NCBI RefSeq assembly: GCF_947495565.1
Contig: NZ_CANLZM010000008.1
Span: 62,001 to 126,000, forward strand
Length of the DNA stretch: 64,000 bases
Source: an uncultured Pontibacter sp.
Lineage (GTDB): Bacteria; Bacteroidota; Bacteroidia; Cytophagales; Hymenobacteraceae
Reading direction: 5' to 3'
The translations under genes and the position numbers were made by a program. Each line of letters opens with the position of its first letter. Position 1 is the stretch's first letter. Shown in pieces: positions 33,960-43,484 of this stretch. A model generated the notes under the pieces. The model saw nothing but the letters and a program-made list of their open reading frames with translations. It did not search any database and was not told where the DNA came from.

Positions 33960-34568
33960 TTAGTTCTTTTTCTTGTTGCCTTTAGCAGGTGTAGCCGCTG
34001 GCTTTGTTGCTGGCTTAGCAGCAGCCGGCTCCGGAGTCTGCTGTGCTTTAGCTGGGTCTACGCCAAGCTTCTTCAGTACAAGCGGAGAGATATCACCGTC
34101 CTCAGGGCCGGCAAGCAATGCCTGGTTGCTGATAACATAAGTATAGCCATTCTCTTTTGCTACATCTTTGATAGCTTTATCGATCTTCGTGATGATTGGA
34201 TCTACAAGAGATTTCTCCTTTTGCTGCAAAGACATCTGTGCGTTGCGCTGAAATTCCTGGATAGAGTTGTTCAAACCCATCAGTTCTTTCTCTTTATCTT
34301 CACGGATAGTGGCATCCATAGTGGCTGCACCTTTCTCGTATGCCTGCAGCTTTGTTTCATACTCAGAGTATTTTGTTTTCAGCTGGTTCTCTAACTGAGC
34401 GCTATGCGTTTTCAAATCAGACTCTATTTGCTTGCTCTCTGGCAACTGCAAAAGAATATACTCTACGTTTGTATAACCAATTTTAAGCGGCTGGTCGTTG
34501 CTTTGTGCGAAAGACGCAAAGCTGATCAGAAAGAACGCTGCTACTAATAATTTAATCTTGTTCATCAT
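33960..34568 (-). CDS. OmpH/Skp-family periplasmic chaperone (second copy)
   Basis: A 202-residue exported protein: signal peptide LLVAAFFLISFASFA then QSNDQ. It starts as Skp does (KIGYTNVEYILLQLPE), goes into a long coiled-coil (AQLENQLKTKYSEYETKLQAYEK) and returns in a strand-helix (IDKAIKDVAKENGYTYVISN). An Ala/Pro/Lys-rich tail ends it (TPEPAAAKPATKPAATPAKG). Skp trimers hold unfolded outer-membrane proteins in the periplasm for delivery to BamA, which is encoded two genes upstream. Tandem OmpH pairs after bamA are typical of Bacteroidota. Confidence 0.9.
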   Translation of the reverse strand: MMNKIKLLVAAFFLISFASFAQSNDQPLKIGYTNVEYILLQLPESKQIESDLKTHSAQLENQLKTKYSEYETKLQAYEKGAATMDATIREDKEKELMGLNNSIQEFQRNAQMSLQQKEKSLVDPIITKIDKAIKDVAKENGYTYVISNQALLAGPEDGDISPLVLKKLGVDPAKAQQTPEPAAAKPATKPAATPAKGNKKKN

Positions 34569-34599
34569 TGGTTGGGTTGGTTAATAAGTATTTAGATGT

Positions 34600-35256
34600 T
34601 TAGTTGTTAGACTTCTTTTTTGTTGATTTTCTGGCAGGTTGCTCTTGTTGCGGCTCCTGCTCTTCCGCTCCTACTTCAGGTAAGTCTTCCGGGGCATCCT
34701 GTATGGCATCGGCCGGCTGGGCACCTGGCGTATTCTTTCTATCTGAGGCTAGACCAAGCTCTTCCAGCACATACTCTGTATAATCATGCACCGGATTTGT
34801 GTAGATCATGACAAGATCGCCTGATTTGTCGAACATGATCTGAACACTTCGCGACTTGGCTACTTTCTCTACAGCAGTAAATACTTCATCCTGTATCGGG
34901 CGCATTAACTCTTGGCGGCGCTTAAACATCATACCTTCATAACCAAAAACTTTCCGCTGGTAATCGCGCAGTTCATTTTCCTTTTTAGCTATCTCGGCCT
35001 GTCGTTTCTGCTTCATCTTATCTGTCAGCAGCACCTCTTCCGCTTTGTAATCTTGCTTAAGCTGATCAGACTGCTGCTGCAACTGCTCTATTTCACGTTG
35101 CCACGCCCCAGCGTATTTGTCCATCTCCTGCTGCACTTTATTATAAGCCGGCATCTTACTCAGGATAAAGTCCGAGTCAATATAGCCAATCTTCTGCGCT
35201 TGCGAAACAGACGCCAGCAAAAAGCCTGCTAAAAAGATGAACAAAAACTTCTTCAT
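34600..35256 (-). CDS. OmpH/Skp-family periplasmic chaperone (first copy)
   Basis: A 218-residue exported protein with signal MKKFLFIFLAGFLLASVSQA and the Skp pattern: KIGYIDSDFILSKMPAYNKV, a coiled-coil (QLQQQSDQLKQDYKAEEVLL), then KSRSVQIMFDKSGDLVMIY. The tail is acidic and then Lys-rich (QPARKSTKKKSNN). It lies 18 bases after bamA and 31 before the second copy, hence one operon for outer-membrane assembly. The two paralogues differ mostly in coiled-coil length and tail. Confidence 0.9.
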   Translation of the reverse strand: MKKFLFIFLAGFLLASVSQAQKIGYIDSDFILSKMPAYNKVQQEMDKYAGAWQREIEQLQQQSDQLKQDYKAEEVLLTDKMKQKRQAEIAKKENELRDYQRKVFGYEGMMFKRRQELMRPIQDEVFTAVEKVAKSRSVQIMFDKSGDLVMIYTNPVHDYTEYVLEELGLASDRKNTPGAQPADAIQDAPEDLPEVGAEEQEPQQEQPARKSTKKKSNN

Positions 35257-35274
35257 ACTAATTCAATTCTGGGT

Positions 35275-37785
35275 TTAGCGTATCTGCTGGCCAATAATGA
35301 AGTGGAACATGCCACGCTTATCATTAGCTCCACCAGGTAGGTCGTCCATTCTCCAGGCATAGTCAAAACCGAGTAAGCCAAACGCCGCCATAAAGATTCT
35401 GGCACCTACACCCGCAGATCGATACAGCTTAAACGGATTGTAGTTTTTGTAACTGCCGAAGTTATTACCAGCCTCTACAAAAGCCAGGCCATAAATTGTA
35501 GCAGCCGGGTTAGGAGAGATTAATTGGCGTGCCTCAAACACAAATTTGTTGTAAGCAATACCTCCTGCTTGGCTCAATTCTATATCAGTGTTAGTGTTAA
35601 TCACTCTTTCGTCATCATATCCGCGAAGGCCGATATATTCTGTACCCACAAAGATGTTACCGCCACCAAGGCCGGCGCCACCAAGCTTAAAGCGCTCGAA
35701 AGGTCCAATATTAGCTTCTTTGCTGTAAGTGCCCAGGAAGCCAAAGTGCGCTCTTGTGTTGAACACTAAATTGCCCGTCACATTTATGAAGTATGAGGCA
35801 TCAAACATCCACTTATTAAATTCGATGTATTCAAACTCGTCTTTACGATCAGAGAACAGCGAGTATGGAGGTGTCAGGTTTACGCTCAGCGAGAAAGTTG
35901 AACCACGTCTCGGGAAGGTTGGGTTATCTATACTTGAGCGGCCTACTGTATTTACTATAGATATACTGTTTGAAATACCGTTATCAAACGAGCCAAATAA
36001 AGTATAATCTTTCAGCGTGTATCGGTTGTAAGACAACGAGTGATTCATGTAGAAGTAGTTATCCGGCCAGTTTAGTCGGCGGCCCAAGCTAACAGCAACA
36101 CCATCTACATTAAGGCGGCTTAGCTCATTCACATCCTCTACTTCGGCATATGGGTTATAAGCTCTAGGGTCTCTTCTGTAGATGGTTTTAAACAGGCTAA
36201 CTGAAAGCGAGTTTGGCTTACGGCCACCTAGCCAAGGCTCTGTGAACGAGAAGGAGTAAGACTGGTAAGCTTTACCGTTCGCCTGTACGTTCAGCGACAG
36301 GCGCTGCCCATCACCAGTAGGTATAGGTTTCCACTCTGACAGGTCCAGCATTTTGCGGGTAGAGAAGTTGTTTAGCGACAGGCCAACCGTACCTACGGCA
36401 CCAATCGGGCCACCCCAACCACCTGATAAACTGATCTGGTCATTTGGTCTCTCTGTTACGCTATAGGCAATATCAACTGTACCATCCGCCGGATTCGGGA
36501 TTGGGTTCAAGCCAATTGTTTCAGGGTCAAAATAGCCTAGACCAGCTAATTCGTTCCTAGTTCTGATCAAGTCATCACGGCTATACTTCTGCCCAGGCAA
36601 GGTACGGATCTCACGCAAAATCACGTGGTCACTGGTTTTATCGTTACCTGAGATAAGAATCTTGTTGATTGTTGCCTGCGGCCCTTCCTGCACGCGCATT
36701 TCCAGGTCAATAGAGTCGCCGTCTACACGCATCTCTACCGGAGTAATGCTCGAGAAAAGGTAACCGTCGTTCTGGTACAAGGCAGATACGTCTACACCTG
36801 CCGGGTTATAAGTCAGGCGCTTCTCCAACTCTATCTGATCGTATATATCTCCCTTGCTGATACCTAACACACGCGCCAAGTATTCATCGTTATACAGGTA
36901 GTTGCCCGACCAGATGATATTACGATAGAAGTACTGTTGTCCCTCATCTACTGTGATTTGTATACCTAAGCGGTCTTCGCTGATACGGTATACGGAGTCA
37001 GAAACGATAGTAGCATCGCGGTAACCCTGGCTGTTGTAGAATGTGATTAGCGCCTCTTTGTCTTCCTCAAATTTGGTGCGGTTAAACTTAGAGGAGGTAA
37101 ATATTTTATAGAAGCGTTTTTCTTTGGTGTTCTTGAGCTGGCGCTGGAGTTTTTTATCCGTAAACGCATCGTTGCCAACAATCTCGATATCGCCAACTTT
37201 TACTTTATCGCCTTTATCCACGTTTATGTTCAGCACCACGCTATTTGGCAGCACAGAGTCAGGGCGCTGGGTAATATTTACCTTTACGTTCAGGTAACTT
37301 TTATCAATGTAGTATTCCCGCACTACGTTGCGGGTGCTGTTCAGAACTGCGTCTGTCACAATTCGGCCCTTCTGCAGCGGCACTTTATCTCTCAGCGTTT
37401 CCCCCTGCGATTTATTGATGCCGGAGAAGCGGAAATTAGAAAGGCGCGGACGTTCTGTTAAGTTAAAGGTAAGATAGATAACATCACCTTCTGTACGGGC
37501 TGAGACATCAACATCACCTAGAATCCCTTGATCCCAAAGGTTCTGTATAGCACGGCTAATGTCCTCACCAGGCACTGTAATCATATCACCTTCTTTCAGG
37601 CCTGTCAGAGAGGTAAGTGCGATCGGGTCCAGGAATTTGTATCCGCTAACCGAGATTTCACCGATACGATACTGGCGGGGCTGCTGGTAATCTACCGGAG
37701 ACGACTGGGCAGGTCTGTTTAGTACTTGAGAAGAGGCCGTGCCTGCCATTAGCAGAAACACAAGCACCCAGATACATCTTGTCAT
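35275..37785 (-). CDS. bamA: Outer membrane assembly factor BamA
   Basis: Omp85 insertase that folds beta-barrels into the outer membrane. The preferred ATG at 37785 gives 836 residues; a GTG at 37800 overlaps the uppS stop and would add five residues. A signal peptide (CIWVLVFLLMAGTASS) is followed by about five POTRA domains (YRIGEISVSGYKFLDPIALT begins the first; INKILISGNDKTSDHVILRE lies in the last) and a 16-strand barrel. The barrel starts near SGGWGGPIGAVGTVG and ends in GMFHFIIGQQIR. Neighbours uppS and two OmpH chaperones fit a cell-envelope operon. Confidence 0.95.
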   Translation of the reverse strand: MTRCIWVLVFLLMAGTASSQVLNRPAQSSPVDYQQPRQYRIGEISVSGYKFLDPIALTSLTGLKEGDMITVPGEDISRAIQNLWDQGILGDVDVSARTEGDVIYLTFNLTERPRLSNFRFSGINKSQGETLRDKVPLQKGRIVTDAVLNSTRNVVREYYIDKSYLNVKVNITQRPDSVLPNSVVLNINVDKGDKVKVGDIEIVGNDAFTDKKLQRQLKNTKEKRFYKIFTSSKFNRTKFEEDKEALITFYNSQGYRDATIVSDSVYRISEDRLGIQITVDEGQQYFYRNIIWSGNYLYNDEYLARVLGISKGDIYDQIELEKRLTYNPAGVDVSALYQNDGYLFSSITPVEMRVDGDSIDLEMRVQEGPQATINKILISGNDKTSDHVILREIRTLPGQKYSRDDLIRTRNELAGLGYFDPETIGLNPIPNPADGTVDIAYSVTERPNDQISLSGGWGGPIGAVGTVGLSLNNFSTRKMLDLSEWKPIPTGDGQRLSLNVQANGKAYQSYSFSFTEPWLGGRKPNSLSVSLFKTIYRRDPRAYNPYAEVEDVNELSRLNVDGVAVSLGRRLNWPDNYFYMNHSLSYNRYTLKDYTLFGSFDNGISNSISIVNTVGRSSIDNPTFPRRGSTFSLSVNLTPPYSLFSDRKDEFEYIEFNKWMFDASYFINVTGNLVFNTRAHFGFLGTYSKEANIGPFERFKLGGAGLGGGNIFVGTEYIGLRGYDDERVINTNTDIELSQAGGIAYNKFVFEARQLISPNPAATIYGLAFVEAGNNFGSYKNYNPFKLYRSAGVGARIFMAAFGLLGFDYAWRMDDLPGGANDKRGMFHFIIGQQIR

Positions 37786-37796
37786 TCGAGTGTCTA

Positions 37797-38540
37797 TCAC
37801 TTTGTTATTTGTTCACTTGTCTTACCGAAACGGCGCTCACGGCTCTGGTAAGCTAATATTGCTTCATACAGGTGCTCTCTTCTGAAATCAGGCCAAAGCA
37901 ACTCTGTTATATATAATTCAGTATAAGCTAACTGCCACAGCAGGAAATTGCTGATGCGCTGCTCTCCGCTAGTCCTGATTAGCAGTTCAGGGTCAGGTAT
38001 GCCTGCTGTAGAGAGGTAGTTGGCAACAACTGCTTCGTTTATTTCGTCGGCTTTTATACTTCCATGACCCACTTCGCTGGCCAGGCGTTGCATAGCTTGC
38101 GTAATGTCCCAGCGGCCGCTATAGCTTAGCGCCAGCACCAAAGTCATGCGGCTGTTGTCTTTCGTAATCTCAATAGCCTCCATCAGCTCACGCTGGCAAG
38201 CCTTTGGCAGGCTGTCGGTGTTGCCAACTGTCTGCAGACGAATGTTATTTTTATTGAGGGTAGCGGTTTCCTTGCGGATGGTAGATACCAATAGCGTCAT
38301 CAGTGCCGATACTTCCTCTACCGGCCTCGACCAGTTTTCAGTAGAGAAAGCATAAAGCGTTAAGTACTCAACGCCAAGTTCAGCTGCAGCCTCCACTGTA
38401 TCGCGCACGGCCTTTACAGCGTTCTGATGCCCGAAGATGCGAAGTCCGCCTCTTCTTTTCGCCCAACGCCCGTTACCGTCCATAATAACGGCTATGTGCT
38501 TTGGTAAATTGCCTAAGTCTACTTTCTCCTTCAAATTCAT
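37797..38540 (-). CDS. uppS: Isoprenyl transferase (undecaprenyl diphosphate synthase)
   Basis: Makes undecaprenyl diphosphate, the lipid carrier for peptidoglycan and surface polymers. From ATG 38540 the protein has 247 residues (MNLKEKVDLG); an upstream in-frame Met at 38561 is less likely. The catalytic Asp21 lies in HIAVIMDGNGRWAKRRG, and RTSGEQRISNFLLWQLAYTE is the standard C-terminal motif. Its TGA stop overlaps the GTG upstream of bamA, indicating tight coupling. Confidence 0.95.
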   Translation of the reverse strand: MNLKEKVDLGNLPKHIAVIMDGNGRWAKRRGGLRIFGHQNAVKAVRDTVEAAAELGVEYLTLYAFSTENWSRPVEEVSALMTLLVSTIRKETATLNKNNIRLQTVGNTDSLPKACQRELMEAIEITKDNSRMTLVLALSYSGRWDITQAMQRLASEVGHGSIKADEINEAVVANYLSTAGIPDPELLIRTSGEQRISNFLLWQLAYTELYITELLWPDFRREHLYEAILAYQSRERRFGKTSEQITK

Positions 38541-38599
38541 TAAAACACAATTTCCTTGCAAGTTACAAAAAGCAAGACAAATTTGTGAAAGATTGCGAC

Positions 38600-39367
38600 T
38601 TAATCTAAAAGGCCAGGCCTGTTCTTGTAGATAGGAGGGCAGTTATAGCGGTAAAAAGTATAGGAAATGCTGATGCCGTTGTAGAAGTACCAGTCGTTAT
38701 CGTGTGGGTTTGCAATATTCTCCGGGTATTCTTCAGTGGTTAGATGATCTAACTTATCTGTAAAAGTTTTTCGGGCTCCAAATTCCAGCCCCAGGTTCCA
38801 GTGGGTACTTAGGGCATATTTTAACCCTACCCCAAACGGAATGGCCACTGTCATATCTGTGTCAAACTCTTTGCTCTCATTGCCGGCAAAGTTTAGTTTT
38901 TTATTGTAGAGCAAGCCTGCCACACCTACAAATACGTATGGCGATAGGCGCGGACTTTGGGTACGGTCGTAGTAATCGAGGAAGTTATACTCGACCACGC
39001 CGGAAAGCTCCAGCAGGCTTAAGCGCAGCTCAGCTTGGCGGTAGGCGTGAAAAGGACGGTCATCAAAGGCCTCGTCGCTGAAAGTGTTGTCATTCACAAT
39101 ACGGTGGCTGCCCATCAGGCCTCCCCGTAAGGTAAGCGCATTAGACATGTCGCGACGGTAGAACACCGTTACAGCGGGTTGGTTATTCAGGAAACGGTAA
39201 TTCGGCGCTATTTCTCCCTTATAGTTGGCTCCGCCTATACCTATACCTATTTCTGAAGTGGTAACAGGCTGAGATGTTTGGGCGTTTACATCGGAGCCAA
39301 AAAAAACACTCCCTATCTGCAGAAATAGACAAATAAGGAGTGTTTGCTGTAAAGTACGTAATGTCAT
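38600..39367 (-). CDS. Outer-membrane beta-barrel protein, DUF6089-like (second copy)
   Basis: A 255-residue exported protein: signal LLICLFLQIGSVFFGSDVNA then QTSQPV. Features: EIGIGIGGANYKGEIAPNYR near the start and alternating aromatic strands such as LSLLELSGVVEYNFLDYYD and LSPYVFVGVAGLLYNKKLNF, typical of an 8-stranded porin-like barrel. LGLEFGARKTFTDKLDHLTT and DWYFYNGISISYTFYR near the end match the paralogue at 39416. It belongs to the family found beside uppS/bamA in Bacteroidota. Role unknown, likely structural. Confidence 0.82.
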   Translation of the reverse strand: MTLRTLQQTLLICLFLQIGSVFFGSDVNAQTSQPVTTSEIGIGIGGANYKGEIAPNYRFLNNQPAVTVFYRRDMSNALTLRGGLMGSHRIVNDNTFSDEAFDDRPFHAYRQAELRLSLLELSGVVEYNFLDYYDRTQSPRLSPYVFVGVAGLLYNKKLNFAGNESKEFDTDMTVAIPFGVGLKYALSTHWNLGLEFGARKTFTDKLDHLTTEEYPENIANPHDNDWYFYNGISISYTFYRYNCPPIYKNRPGLLD

Positions 39368-39415
39368 GTATTCTGAACAAAGTTTAGTTGAACAACGCTT
39401 GCGCTGTCCGTTCTA

Positions 39416-40402
39416 TTATCTAAACTTCGGACTTCTAACGCGCGGTGATAAAATATAATTTAATGTAAGGCCTGTGGTGATGTACCAGTCATCATCTGAC
39501 GACTCGCCTCTTTGTCTGCCTGGATCACCATAGCCTTTTACAACAGCATAAGGCGTACCGCTTTGATCAGGCTGTGTGGTAAATCCTGAACCTGCGCTTC
39601 TGTCTGCTAATATAGCTGCTGCGGTAGGGTTTTCGCCTCCCCCTGCAAGTATATCAGCTTTTGATGCATAGCTAGTACTAACATCATCCAAGTAATCTGT
39701 AAAGGTTTTTCTCCAGCCAATTTCCAGGCTCAGGTCCCAGTATCTGTCGATCTTATAACGAACACCTAAACCAAACGGAATGGCAAATTGCACTCTTTTG
39801 TAAGGCTCTGGATAATCTCCACCATCAGCATACTGTCCTTCGGTACCTAAAGGTTGCAATTCATACCAACCTGTTGAGATATCAGCATTACCAAAGTTGC
39901 CCTGCGACCCACTTTCGTAATAGGCTTTTGGGTTATGGTGCATTACAGCCACACCTGCAAAAGCGTAAGGCACAAAATCAGGACGGCGCTGAAAAGTGCT
40001 GCGGTTCTCAAACAGATCCACAATGGCAACTGCGCTAACTTCCTTGATATCATTTCGGAAGGAAAGATTTCTGCCGAAGCGGCCTCTGTTTTCTCCTTCA
40101 TTTTGAGAAGCACTCAGGGCATCATCGCCTGTAATGCGTCCCCATGTAAAACCCGCACGGTACGAGAAGCGCGGTGAAAAGCGGTAAGTATAGCTAATGC
40201 CTGCACTTGGCCTGGTAGACTTAAAGCGGAAGCTCGTAAAGTCTGGCTGAGGCACGATATCCCCGAAGTAGTTCATAGCACCGAAGGTCACGCCTACGCT
40301 ACCATACTGCTTACGCTTTGTCCAGCGCTGCGCCACAGCGTCAGTCGCAACAAGTGTAAGCATAAAACCAAGTGTTAAAACAAGAGTACAAAGTTTCTTC
40401 AT
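39416..40402 (-). CDS. Outer-membrane beta-barrel protein, DUF6089-like (first copy)
   Basis: A 328-residue paralogue of the next gene. Signal peptide LVLTLGFMLTLVATDAVA then QRWTKRK; YGSVGVTFGAMNYFGDIVPQ corresponds to the N-terminal strand of the other copy, and LSLEIGWRKTFTDYLDDVST and DWYITTGLTLNYILSPRV match its end. It carries longer loops (for example GQRGE-like polar insertions near PGRQRGESSDD). It lies about 120 bases after nadK with an AT-rich hairpin between, so transcription may restart here. Confidence 0.82.
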   Translation of the reverse strand: MKKLCTLVLTLGFMLTLVATDAVAQRWTKRKQYGSVGVTFGAMNYFGDIVPQPDFTSFRFKSTRPSAGISYTYRFSPRFSYRAGFTWGRITGDDALSASQNEGENRGRFGRNLSFRNDIKEVSAVAIVDLFENRSTFQRRPDFVPYAFAGVAVMHHNPKAYYESGSQGNFGNADISTGWYELQPLGTEGQYADGGDYPEPYKRVQFAIPFGLGVRYKIDRYWDLSLEIGWRKTFTDYLDDVSTSYASKADILAGGGENPTAAAILADRSAGSGFTTQPDQSGTPYAVVKGYGDPGRQRGESSDDDWYITTGLTLNYILSPRVRSPKFR

Positions 40403-40491
40403 AACAGAGAAATATCTAAAAAGTAGCGTTTCAGCAAGCTTATATTCGCCCTAAATTAATAGAAGCCAAAAATAATTGAAATAGCTGATTA

Positions 40492-40529
40492 ATAAAATAA
40501 TATAACGGATATATTTAATATTATTTTAT
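40492..40529. other. AT-only hairpin at the end of nadK
   Basis: Perfect 12-bp arms ATAAAATAATAT (40492-40503) and ATATTATTTTAT (40518-40529), overlapping the nadK stop. Its low stability makes a terminator role doubtful; the 40403-40491 stretch upstream of the barrel gene is AT-rich and likely holds that gene's promoter. Confidence 0.35.
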
Positions 40530-41408
40530 CTGTGTGTTCCGTTTGTCAAGCCCCCAATTTAGCTTGCTCCGAAGCGTCGACAAAAAATTAACATGATGTA
40601 GCTTTACTAACCTGGCTACAAAAGCCTCCCTCCGAACAGCCAACTGCACATTCATATCCACTGGTGTAGACCTGGAGTCCAGCGCAGCCAAATAGCTGCT
40701 GCTGCGGCCCTCCACTTCAAACGAAATAACGCTGCGGTCTGACACAATCATTGGCCGCACGTTAAGGTTATGCGGACATACGGGCGAAATGACAAAATTG
40801 TTGGTCTGTGGCAGCACCAATGGCCCCCCGCAGCTAAGCGAGTACCCCGTTGATCCTGTAGGCGTGGCCACTACCAAGCCATCGCCCCAATAAGAATTTA
40901 AATATTCACCATCTATATACGTATGCGCCACAATCATAGACGATGTATCACGCTTTAGTACGCTAAACTCATTTAACCCAAAGTTAATGCCGTTAAATAC
41001 TTCCTGATCTGAGTCTACCCGAATCAGGGCACGGTCGTCTAACGTGTAGTGGCCTTTGTAAAGCGCATCTAAAGCAATGTTTATACTATCGTAAGGGATG
41101 GTGGCCAGAAAGCCGAGGCGGCCGGTATTGATACCAAGTATAGGTATCTGCCTGGCACCTACGTAAGTAACCGTATCCAGCAGGGTTCCGTCTCCGCCTA
41201 CACTCAGCACCACGTCCACACCCTCCAGCCTATCTCCGCGCCTGAAAGTCTCGATACCTGTAGGTAGATTGATGGTGTTTTTGAGGTACAGCTCAAAATG
41301 CTCCACTAAGTATAAATTGGCCTTACGGCGCTGCAGCTCATCGAAAAGCGCCTGAATGTATGGCGCAATGTCATCCGTGAAAGGCTTCCCAAGTATGGCT
41401 ATATTCAT
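40521..41408 (-). CDS. nadK: NAD kinase
   Basis: Phosphorylates NAD to NADP. From ATG 41408 (MNIAILGKPF) the protein has 295 residues; an upstream in-frame Met at 41438 would overlap the preceding gene. The GGDGT motif is at 71-75 (VVLSVGGDGTLLDTV), followed by GINTGRLGFLA and TPTGSTGYSLSCGGP, all standard. It sits between an Omp85-like barrel and DUF6089-like barrels, a neighbourhood common in Bacteroidota; the link is positional and not metabolic as far as I can see. Confidence 0.96.
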   Translation of the reverse strand: MNIAILGKPFTDDIAPYIQALFDELQRRKANLYLVEHFELYLKNTINLPTGIETFRRGDRLEGVDVVLSVGGDGTLLDTVTYVGARQIPILGINTGRLGFLATIPYDSINIALDALYKGHYTLDDRALIRVDSDQEVFNGINFGLNEFSVLKRDTSSMIVAHTYIDGEYLNSYWGDGLVVATPTGSTGYSLSCGGPLVLPQTNNFVISPVCPHNLNVRPMIVSDRSVISFEVEGRSSSYLAALDSRSTPVDMNVQLAVRREAFVARLVKLHHVNFLSTLRSKLNWGLDKRNTQIK

Positions 41409-41418
41409 TCTGTTGTTC

Positions 41419-42807
41419 TTAAAAAGGAAATCTTGCACTAAAATACAATCCCTTGTCCCCCTCTCGGTTTAAAGTGTACTCCAGGCGCAGCACAATATCA
41501 TAGAAGGTGACGGCATGCAGCCCCAGCCCGCTGCCAAGCAGCAGGCGGTTTGTAAGCGGGTTCTGCTGTTCAAACACCTCGTCTACCACATAACCGGCAT
41601 CTGTAAAAGCATTCAGGTACAACGCCAGAGGCACACTATTGAACTTCGGATTATCTATAAATGTAAGCTTTATACTTTTAATATCCAGCAGCTGCCGCGT
41701 AAGGCCCTGCTTAAAAAGGCCGTAATGCTGCCCGCCTACCACGTATAGCTCGTAACCCCGCACGTAAGACCTGTAGCCCAGCGCAATATTATCAGCGAAG
41801 GCGTGCTTGCCGGCCAACCGCAGCTGCCCCTCTGCCCCAGCCATGTACGTATACTTATCCGAAAGAGGCATGTACTGCACATACTTAGCGCGGGCCGTAG
41901 TATATGGGCTGCCTGAGCTAGCCATGAAAAGCGTTTGCGCAAGACCCGCCTCAAAATAGCTACCTGCCGTTGGGTAAGAGAAATTATTCCGCAAATTGAT
42001 CACCTTGTATAACTCCACCCGCAGGTACTGCCGCTCCTGCTGTTCATTTCGGTAGTATTCCGGGTTCAGAAAAGTTACAGAGTCGGAAATTTGCTCGTTG
42101 TAGTACGATAGCCTCAGGCCCGCCTGTCGCTGCACGTCCTGCCTATGCACCAATGCCGCTGATACGGCAGCACGCTTGATAGGCATTCCGTTCTGTTGCT
42201 CAAAAAAACGTTGCTTGTTGTTCAGGTTGGTGTAGCTGATGGTGCGGCTACGGTAGTCGGATACAGAAAAATCGGCTCCTAAATTATACTTGCGCCATAC
42301 ATACGGGATGCGGTAAGCCAGCTCCAGCCGCTTGTTAAAACCCCGCTGCACCCGCACACGCACCTCCTCGTTTCGCCCCCTAAAGTTTCTGCGGGTCAGG
42401 TTAATGCCGTAATCTATCCGGCTCCAGTCTTTCTTCTCGAGCCAGGCGTTAAAGTTGCGATCTGCAAAATCAAAAATCGGGATGGGGTAAAGGTAAAACC
42501 GCTCCTGCACCTCATACGTCACCTGCACTTGCCCATCTGCGCAAGTATAAGTATAGTTTACATGATGAAACAGGCGGAGGTTGAACAGGCGCTTCTGGTT
42601 CTCCTGCAGCAGTAGCTCCAGTTCCTCTGTGCGTATGGTATCGCCGGGCGAGAAAGTGAGCTCGCGCAGCATTACCTGGCTTTTGGTGATTTCGTTACCG
42701 GTTAAGCTGATATCCGCTATCACCACTTTGGGTACAGCACAAGGCGCAGCTAGCCCAGCAGCTCCGGTTAAAAGTATAAAAACAAGTAGGTAAACCCGCA
42801 CCAGCAT
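41419..42807 (-). CDS. Omp85-family outer-membrane protein with one POTRA domain
   Basis: A 462-residue exported protein: signal peptide LVFILLTGAAGLAAP then CAVPKVVIADISL. Residues 25-105 form one POTRA-like domain (DISLTGNEITKSQVMLRELT, QENQKRLFNLRLFHHVNYTY), followed by a beta-barrel with the YFSARFPF C-terminus expected for BamA recognition. The FFE-rich loops are typical of Bacteroidota surface antigen (D15-like) proteins. Much shorter than BamA (841), it may insert or secrete a specific partner. It lies 11 bases from nadK and 11 from the CBS gene. Confidence 0.85.
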   Translation of the reverse strand: MLVRVYLLVFILLTGAAGLAAPCAVPKVVIADISLTGNEITKSQVMLRELTFSPGDTIRTEELELLLQENQKRLFNLRLFHHVNYTYTCADGQVQVTYEVQERFYLYPIPIFDFADRNFNAWLEKKDWSRIDYGINLTRRNFRGRNEEVRVRVQRGFNKRLELAYRIPYVWRKYNLGADFSVSDYRSRTISYTNLNNKQRFFEQQNGMPIKRAAVSAALVHRQDVQRQAGLRLSYYNEQISDSVTFLNPEYYRNEQQERQYLRVELYKVINLRNNFSYPTAGSYFEAGLAQTLFMASSGSPYTTARAKYVQYMPLSDKYTYMAGAEGQLRLAGKHAFADNIALGYRSYVRGYELYVVGGQHYGLFKQGLTRQLLDIKSIKLTFIDNPKFNSVPLALYLNAFTDAGYVVDEVFEQQNPLTNRLLLGSGLGLHAVTFYDIVLRLEYTLNREGDKGLYFSARFPF

Positions 42808-42818
42808 TTCTGCGAGCG

Positions 42819-43484
42819 TTAAATATCAAGGTATTTGAAGAGCATATCAAGTCGGTCGCGGCCCACATCGTACTCAGTGTTGTCATTAAACTGGGCGGTG
42901 ATGCGGTATTCGAAGCGCTCTAAGGTAGCAATGATGCGGCTAAGGTCGGTGGTGTTCAGCTTCAGTGTCAGCTTGATTTTGTAAGGGTCCAGCTCGTCTG
43001 GCGACACGTAGGCGCTCAGGATCTTGCTGTTTTCCTCCTCTATCAGGCGGCTGATCTGGGCCAGCGAGTAGTCTCGCTCCGGCATGGAGAGCACGAGTAT
43101 ACTTCCCTGCCCCTGCAGCGCCGACATCTGCCCAAAAGCTGCCAAAGTATCGTTGATGGTGATCACGCCCATGTAGTCCAGCTCCTCATCAAGCACGGCC
43201 ACTACCTGTATTTTGTTTTTGATGGCAGCCTCCATCACATCGTAAAAGTGCTGCTGCCCCTGCACGTGCACCTCCTGAAACTCCAGTTCAAGGTCTTTTA
43301 ACTGGCGAGTGCGGTCAGGCATTTCAATTAGACTTAGCTCCGTTGCCAGGCCCATGTACTTGCGGTTGCTTACTACCGGCAACTCGTTTACGCGGAACTC
43401 ATCCATCCAACGCAAAGCCTTATCTACGGTGTCGTAGAGCTTCAGCGGCGGAATCATTTGGTTGATGAGTTCTTCTGCGATCAT
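42819..43484 (-). CDS. Two-CBS-domain protein
   Basis: A 221-residue cytosolic protein with two CBS domains near the N-terminus (ELINQMIPPLKLYDTVDKAL begins the first; KIQVVAVLDEELDYMGVITI ends the second), which usually bind AMP, ATP or SAM. The last 85 residues (LVLSMPERDYSLAQISRLIE onward) form an ACT-like alpha/beta fold. Its start overlaps the stop of the upstream hydrolase by four bases (ATGA), so the two are translationally coupled. A sensor role for adenylate nucleotides is a family-based guess. Confidence 0.85.
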   Translation of the reverse strand: MIAEELINQMIPPLKLYDTVDKALRWMDEFRVNELPVVSNRKYMGLATELSLIEMPDRTRQLKDLELEFQEVHVQGQQHFYDVMEAAIKNKIQVVAVLDEELDYMGVITINDTLAAFGQMSALQGQGSILVLSMPERDYSLAQISRLIEEENSKILSAYVSPDELDPYKIKLTLKLNTTDLSRIIATLERFEYRITAQFNDNTEYDVGRDRLDMLFKYLDI